Assembly: GCF_005233515.1 (NCBI RefSeq)
Contig: NZ_QFZZ01000007.1
Span: 124,001 to 188,000 of the forward strand
Source of the DNA: Pseudomonas sp. CFBP13508
GTDB lineage: Bacteria; Pseudomonadota; Gammaproteobacteria; Pseudomonadales; Pseudomonadaceae
DNA: 64,000 nt
Reading direction: 5' to 3'
Position numbers and translations under genes: made by a program. Shown piece by piece: positions 60,138 to 64,000 of the stretch (its first letter is position 1; every line of letters begins with the position of its first letter). Under the pieces are notes generated by a model, which saw only the letters and a list, made by a program, of their open reading frames with translations, ran no database searches and had not been told where the DNA came from.

Positions 60138-60500
60138 ATGACTGCAAACCCAACAAACCTCGCCCCGCCTCAACTTCTCGAAGCCACCGTGCATGACGGG
60201 AAACTCACGCTTTACATCCATAATTTGGTTGACCCTGCTCACGGCAGCGTCGAGTCGTACCCAAATGTTATGGAGGGAGACAAGGTGATCTTCGAGGTGA
60301 GCACTTCCACAGGGAACCAAGATAAGCAGGAGCTCGAAGTAAAATCACCCACCGACGCCTCATTTGTATTCGTTATTGCGAAAAAAATCTTTGCAGAAAA
60401 ATTTGAGCCGGGTGCCATCGCTACATTGAGCTATAGCGTGCAGAGATCATCTGGTAATACTGCACAGTCTGAAGAGCAGAAGGTTTATCTCGAACTCTGA
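60138..60500 (+). CDS. Hypothetical protein, possible single Ig-like domain
   Basis: This 120-residue protein is not recognised. It has no signal peptide. Strand-like segments (PPQLLEATVHDGKLTLYI, DKVIFEVST, SFVFVIAKKIF, GAIATLSYSVQRSSGNTAQSEEQKVYLEL) resemble the single Ig-like repeats found in large Pseudomonas proteins of unknown function, here as a free unit. The gene is visibly less GC-rich than its neighbours and has an AT-rich leader (GGTATAAAAGGAA) before the ATG. The 206-bp gap before it holds no other gene. Foreign origin is possible. Confidence 0.65.
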   Translation: MTANPTNLAPPQLLEATVHDGKLTLYIHNLVDPAHGSVESYPNVMEGDKVIFEVSTSTGNQDKQELEVKSPTDASFVFVIAKKIFAEKFEPGAIATLSYSVQRSSGNTAQSEEQKVYLEL

Positions 60501-60505
60501 CAACA

Positions 60506-61261
60506 TCACCCCTGCGCCTGCGCCTCTTCATGGGCCTGGCGCAGTCTTTCGCGGCTGTTCGTCAGGTGCAGACGCATCGCCGCACGCGCGGCATCGGAAT
60601 CCTGGCGGGCAATCGCGTCGTAGATTTCTTCGTGCTCGCGGCTCAGGCGGCCCATGTAGTGCTGCTGGTCATCATGAGCCAAACGCGCCGAGTTTAGCCG
60701 CGTACGTGGAATGATGCTGGTGCCCAGGTGCGTCATGATGTCGGTGAAGTAGCGGTTGCCGGTGGACAGGGCGATTTCCAGGTGGAAAGCGAAGTCCGAC
60801 GACACCGCATCGCTGGCATGCGAGGCGCTTTCGTTCAGAGCGTCGAGGGCGGCGCGCATGGTTGCCAGTTGTTCGGGGCTGCGGCGTTGCGCGGCGAGGC
60901 CGGCGGATTCGACTTCGAGGCTGATGCGCAATTCGAGAATCGCCAGCACGTCACGCAGGGTGACCACGGTGGCCGGATCGATACGGAAACCGCTCGGGCT
61001 TGGCGTGTCGAGGACGAACGTGCCGATGCCGTGGCGGGTCTCCACCTGGCCGGCGGCCTGCAGACGGGAAATCGCCTCGCGCACCACGGTGCGGCTGACG
61101 CCATGGGCTTCCATGATCGCGGACTCGGTGGGCAACTTGTCGCCACGCTTGAGCAGGCCATCGCGGATCTGCTCGCTCAACACCGTCACCAATTCCTGGG
61201 CGAGGCTGCGGCGCTTGCGGGGGAGGCGCGGGGTGTCGATCAGCTTTTCCATGGTCTGCAT
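60506..61261 (-). CDS. FadR-type GntR-family transcriptional regulator
   Basis: The roughly 251-residue regulator has an N-terminal winged helix (about 20–85; RDGLLKRGDKLPTESAIMEAHGVSRTVVREAISRLQAAG) and a C-terminal FCD ligand domain (about 105–240), the layout of GntR/FadR-subfamily repressors that sense sugar acids or other carboxylates. Its position next to the glucarate/galactarate genes suggests it responds to one of these acids. A shared motif before it and before kdgD supports auto- and cluster regulation. Start codons at 61261 (used) and 61252 are both possible; an ATG at 61300 is less so. Confidence 0.9.
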   Translation of the reverse strand: MQTMEKLIDTPRLPRKRRSLAQELVTVLSEQIRDGLLKRGDKLPTESAIMEAHGVSRTVVREAISRLQAAGQVETRHGIGTFVLDTPSPSGFRIDPATVVTLRDVLAILELRISLEVESAGLAAQRRSPEQLATMRAALDALNESASHASDAVSSDFAFHLEIALSTGNRYFTDIMTHLGTSIIPRTRLNSARLAHDDQQHYMGRLSREHEEIYDAIARQDSDAARAAMRLHLTNSRERLRQAHEEAQAQG

Positions 61262-61304
61262 CTTGTCTCGAAAGTTCGGCTTGGCGCCATCATAGCTCAA
61301 GCGG

Positions 61305-61318
61305 GTTGTACGATCACC
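61305..61318 (-). promoter_or_regulatory. Sequence element shared with the kdgD operator, upstream of the regulator gene
   Basis: GTTGTACGATCACC differs at one base from GTTGTACGATGACC within the kdgD palindrome. It lies about 44 bp before the regulator start. Only the one half site is well matched here. Confidence 0.5.
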
Positions 61319-61339
61319 GGGCAGATCACATTACCCCAC

Positions 61340-61430
61340 TGTGGGAGCGAGCCTGCTCGCGAAAGCGGTGGTTCAGACGACAGATTCGTCGACCGATATG
61401 GCCCCTTCGCGAGCAGGCTCGCTCCCACAG
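61340..61430. repeat. REP doublet (REPIN), family A
   Basis: Inverted copies at 61340–61368 and 61404–61430 separate the regulator's promoter from the 3' end of the ABC transporter gene. Confidence 0.95.
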
Positions 61431-61438
61431 GTGAGTGT

Positions 61439-63166
61439 TCAGACAGTTATGGCCTGTTCGACCAGACGACCGCTGTCGATCCGCACATGCCGTGGATGGA
61501 ATCGTTTCAAACTGCTTCGGTGACCGACGCTGACAATGCTCAACCCCGGAATCTCGTCGATCAACGCCTGATACAAGGTCGCCTCGTCTTCTTCATCCAT
61601 CGCCGAAGTGGCTTCGTCCATGTACAACCATTGCGGTGCATAAAGGAGCGCGCGGGCGAAGGCCAGGCGTTGCTGTTCACCCGGCGAGAGCATGCGCTGC
61701 CAATGATTGGCTTCATCCAGCCGCCCAACCAAGTGCGGCAGACGACAGGTTTCCAGCACCTGTGCATAACGCTCCGGCGTGTAAGTGTCGCCCGGTTGTG
61801 GATAACTCAACGCTTCACGCAATGTGCCGATCGGCAGATAAGGCTTCTGCGGCAGGAACAGATAACGCGCCGCCGGCAAACGAATATTGCCGTGCCCCGC
61901 CGGCCACAAATGCCCCATCGCCCGCAACAACGTGGACTTGCCGCTGCCGGAACGGCCGCTGAGCATCACTCGCTCGCCCGGTTCAACAGTCATGCCGGCG
62001 TTGGTCAGCAGGTGACGACCATCGGCCAGATCGAGGCCGAGGTTGTGCACCTGCAACTCACTGCCCTGGTTCTGCACATTGATAGCGGGCACCCGCTCTT
62101 CGTTGTTGCTCATGGCATTGCGGAAACTCAGCAGACGATCGCAAGTGGCGCGCCACTCGGCCAGATCCTGGTAAGCACTGATGAACCAACTGAAGTTCTC
62201 TTGCACATTGCCGAACGCCGAGTTGATTTGCATCAGCTCACCCAGCTCGATCTTGCCGCTGAAATACCGTGGCGCCGCAACAATGAACGGGAAAATGATC
62301 GCGATCTGTCCATAGCCCGAAGTGAAAAACGTCAGACGCTTGGACACCCGCATGATGTCCCAGAAGTTGTGCCAGACCAGGCCGAAACGATTGCTCAAGC
62401 GGCGGTTCTCATTCGGCTCGCCGTTGTAGAGGGCGATGCTTTCTGCATTTTCACGAACCCGCACCATCGAAAAACGCAGGTCAGCTTCGAAACGCTGCTG
62501 GTTGTTGTTCAAGCCGATAAGGCGTCTGCCGATCAGATGGGTCAGCCAACTGCCGACCGCCGCATAGACCAGTGCACACCAGAACATGTAGCCGGGAATA
62601 GTGAAACCGAACACCTCGATGCTCCCGGAGACGCCCCACAGGATGATCGAAAAGGACACCAGACTGACGATCGTGCGGATCAACCCCAAGCCAAGGGCCA
62701 AGGTGTTCGCGGTGAATTTATTGAGGTCTTCGGAGATGCGCTGGTCCGGGTTATCGGTATAACCGCCCTGCTCCAGCTGGTAGTAATTCTTGTGTTCAAG
62801 CCAACGGGTGAAGTGTTTTTCGGTCAGCCACGCCCGCCAGCGGATGGTCAGCATCTGCGTCAGATACTGCCGGTAAACCGCGGCGAGAATCGCCACGGCG
62901 GCGATACCGCAGAAGTACAGAATCAACTGCCAGAACGCCGCCTCATCCTTTTTCTGCAAGGCGTTGTAGAAATCCTTGTACCAACTGTTCAACCACACCG
63001 CGATCCATACGCTGAACAGCGTCAGCGCGATCACGGCAATCAGCAACGTCCAGGCCTTGCCCTTCTCTTCGCTGCGCCAGTAAGGCGTGGTCATCGCCCA
63101 GACTTTGCGAAAAAACTGCCCGCGCACAGCATCGTTGACCGCGGAATATTCAGCGTTCTGATTCAT
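61439..63166 (-). CDS. ABC transporter, fused permease/ATPase (SbmA/BacA–YddA type)
   Basis: The 575-residue half-transporter has an ABC_membrane_2 N-terminal domain (about 30–330, six helices, SbmA/BacA-like: LNSWYKDFYNALQKKDEAAFW, RWRAWLTEKHFTRWL) and a C-terminal ATPase with Walker [11 protein letters not shown], signature LSPGEQQRLAFARAL and Walker B WLYMDEATSAMD. It should act as a homodimer in the inner membrane. Relatives include YddA, vitamin B12 transporters of mycobacteria and peptide uptake proteins; direction and substrate are not known here. Confidence 0.92.
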   Translation of the reverse strand: MNQNAEYSAVNDAVRGQFFRKVWAMTTPYWRSEEKGKAWTLLIAVIALTLFSVWIAVWLNSWYKDFYNALQKKDEAAFWQLILYFCGIAAVAILAAVYRQYLTQMLTIRWRAWLTEKHFTRWLEHKNYYQLEQGGYTDNPDQRISEDLNKFTANTLALGLGLIRTIVSLVSFSIILWGVSGSIEVFGFTIPGYMFWCALVYAAVGSWLTHLIGRRLIGLNNNQQRFEADLRFSMVRVRENAESIALYNGEPNENRRLSNRFGLVWHNFWDIMRVSKRLTFFTSGYGQIAIIFPFIVAAPRYFSGKIELGELMQINSAFGNVQENFSWFISAYQDLAEWRATCDRLLSFRNAMSNNEERVPAINVQNQGSELQVHNLGLDLADGRHLLTNAGMTVEPGERVMLSGRSGSGKSTLLRAMGHLWPAGHGNIRLPAARYLFLPQKPYLPIGTLREALSYPQPGDTYTPERYAQVLETCRLPHLVGRLDEANHWQRMLSPGEQQRLAFARALLYAPQWLYMDEATSAMDEEDEATLYQALIDEIPGLSIVSVGHRSSLKRFHPRHVRIDSGRLVEQAITV

Positions 63167-63198
63167 GGATAAGGCTCGATAGTAGAAAGAACGGACAC

Positions 63199-63224
63199 GC
63201 GCCGATCATAGATGATCGGCGCGA
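63199..63224. other. 11-bp perfect stem-loop between response regulator and ABC genes
   Basis: CGCGCCGATCA/TGATCGGCGCG with a TAGA loop lies downstream of the roxR-type gene and upstream of the ABC transporter. It has no strong U-run on the minus strand. It may be a weak terminator or a processing site; the palindrome could also be an operator. Confidence 0.6.
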
Positions 63225-63262
63225 TTTATCGCGAGGGCTGGCGATAGTCGTTCAGCGCAGGT

Positions 63263-63823
63263 TCAGCGACGCACCGGACGCTTCTGCAATTTGCGCTGCA
63301 AGGTGCGGCGGTGCATGCCCAGCGCGCGGGCCGTGGCGGAAATGTTGCCTTCATGCTCGGTGAGCACGCGCTGGATGTGCTCCCATTGCAGGCGGTCGAC
63401 CGACATCGGGTTTTCCGGCACCAGACTGTCGAGGTCGGCATGCTCGGACAGCAGCGCGGCCAGCACGTCGTCGGCATCGGCTGGTTTGCACAGGTAGTTG
63501 CAGGCGCCACGCTTGATCGCCTCCACCGCCGTGGCAATGCTCGAATAACCGGTGAGGATCACCACGCGCATTTCCGGATCGAGTTCCAGCAGCTTGGGCA
63601 GCAGGACCAGACCGGAATCGCCGTCCATTTTCAGGTCCAGCGCGGCGTAATCCGGCAGATCGGCCTGGGCGATGGTCAGGCCTTCTTCCGCAGAACCGGC
63701 AGTGCTGACGCGAAAGCCGCGGCGGGCCATGGCACGGGCCATGACGCGGGTGAAGGTCGCGTCGTCGTCGACCAGCAGCAGATGCGGCAGTTCTTCGCCT
63801 TCGACTTGAATTTCGTCACTCAT
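63263..63823 (-). CDS. roxR: Response regulator of the RegA/PrrA/RoxR family
   Basis: The 186-residue regulator has a receiver domain (acidic Asp19/Asp20, phospho-acceptor Asp63 in ALDLKMDGDSG, TGYSSIATAVEAIKRGA, and Lys in NYLCKPAD) and a Fis-type HTH (GNISATARALGMHRRTLQRKLQKR). The HTH sequence is typical of RegA/PrrA/RoxR regulators that control respiratory and redox genes in proteobacteria; in P. aeruginosa RoxR regulates cyanide-insensitive respiration. It overlaps the kinase gene by eight bases. A longer frame to 63883 is antisense-like and unneeded. Confidence 0.92.
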   Translation of the reverse strand: MSDEIQVEGEELPHLLLVDDDATFTRVMARAMARRGFRVSTAGSAEEGLTIAQADLPDYAALDLKMDGDSGLVLLPKLLELDPEMRVVILTGYSSIATAVEAIKRGACNYLCKPADADDVLAALLSEHADLDSLVPENPMSVDRLQWEHIQRVLTEHEGNISATARALGMHRRTLQRKLQKRPVRR

Positions 63824-64000
63824 GTTGGTCTCCTCGGGCGCCGTGGGGCAGGCGCAGCTCGGTGAGCGTGCCGCCTTCCTCATGACTATAGAGTTTCACT
63901 GAGCCGCCGGCGCGTGTCACGCTGGCCTTGCTCAAAAACAGGCCCAGGCCGAAACCTTTGCCCTTGGTGGTAAAAAACGGCTTGCCGATCTGCTCGGCGA
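63816..64000 (-). CDS. roxS: Sensor histidine kinase of the RegB/PrrB/RoxS family, C-terminal end (partial)
   Basis: Only the last 60 or so residues lie in the window; the gene enters from the right edge. They hold the end of the HATPase domain: IGKPFFTTKGKGFGLGLFLSKA, that is the F-box (PFFTTK) and G2-box (GFGLGL), then GGSVKLYSHEEGGTLTELRLP. The stop codon overlaps the response-regulator start (ATGAGTGA), so the two are translationally coupled. The RoxS assignment rests on the partner regulator. Confidence 0.88.
   Translation of the reverse strand, partial: AEQIGKPFFTTKGKGFGLGLFLSKASVTRAGGSVKLYSHEEGGTLTELRLPHGARGDQHE

Noticed and set aside
60728-63172. 814-codon plus-strand open frame opposite the regulator and ABC transporter genes
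   Set aside because: It is antisense to two well-supported genes, crosses a REP doublet and has no recognisable domain; long antisense frames are common in high-GC pseudomonad DNA.

Overview
The window is a 64-kb piece of a high-GC gammaproteobacterial chromosome. Gene content, gene order and the repeat families point to the Pseudomonas fluorescens group. The core order (cysNC–cysD, algW, hisC–hisD–hisG, murA, ibaG, mlaBCDEF // kdsD–kdsC–lptC–lptA–lptB–rpoN–hpf–ptsN–rapZ–ptsO, then fagA–fumC–orfX–sodA, pmbA/yjgA/tldD, nitrilase, yhdP, rng, maf, mreDCB // gatCAB, rlpA-like) is the one I know from P. aeruginosa and other pseudomonads. Accessory genes are spliced into it. No tRNA, rRNA, insertion sequence, prophage or CRISPR array was seen.

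Layout. 1–6.3 kb: the end of a glycosyltransferase, an Old-Yellow-Enzyme reductase, glutathione peroxidase, slyD with a divergent DUF3565 gene, pta and a PlsC-type acyltransferase. 6.3–10.1 kb: sulfate activation (cysNC, cysD) and a Nif3-like protein. 10.2–14.3 kb: the AlgW envelope-stress protease, then a TonB-dependent receptor plus DUF4198 protein module inserted between algW and hisC. 14.5–22.5 kb: histidine biosynthesis, murA, ibaG and the Mla lipid-transport operon, all on the minus strand. 22.8–29.8 kb: the LPS (Kdo/Lpt) genes, then rpoN and the nitrogen-PTS genes, plus strand. 29.8–33.4 kb: a Fur-box-preceded fagA–fumC–orfX–sodA operon followed by a ZIP metal-transporter gene broken by an internal deletion. 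33.6–46.9 kb: TldD/PmbA protease pair, nitrilase, YhdP, RNase G, Maf and MreBCD. 47.1–52.3 kb: GatCAB, an RlpA-like lipoprotein, a CaCA antiporter and a carboxymuconolactone-decarboxylase-like protein. 52.4–61.3 kb: an AEC carrier, then a glucarate/galactarate catabolic cluster (garD, MFS transporter, 2,5-dioxovalerate dehydrogenase, kdgD) with a FadR-type regulator and two orphan small genes. 61.4–64 kb: an SbmA/YddA-type ABC exporter and a RoxR/RoxS-type two-component system cut by the window edge.

How the genes work together. The core block is dominated by envelope building: peptidoglycan precursor (murA), LPS (kdsD, kdsC, lptABC), phospholipid asymmetry (mlaBCDEF, yhdP), cell shape (mre) and envelope stress (algW). 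The iron-limitation operon pairs iron-independent fumarase and Mn-superoxide dismutase. The sugar-acid cluster would import glucarate or galactarate and convert it to 2-oxoglutarate.

Most notable observations: the ZIP-transporter deletion at about 30.14 kb; a 45-bp near-perfect palindrome ending in the start codon of the TonB receptor; a sequence element shared by the kdgD and fadR-type promoters; an ATT start codon for mreC with a strong Shine–Dalgarno sequence, and a second possible ATT start for the antiporter; a 131-bp tandem duplication inside a MITE-like element; and three families of REP-type repeats in most of the wider intergenic gaps. I found no clearly novel multi-gene defence or biosynthetic system; the accessory content is modest.
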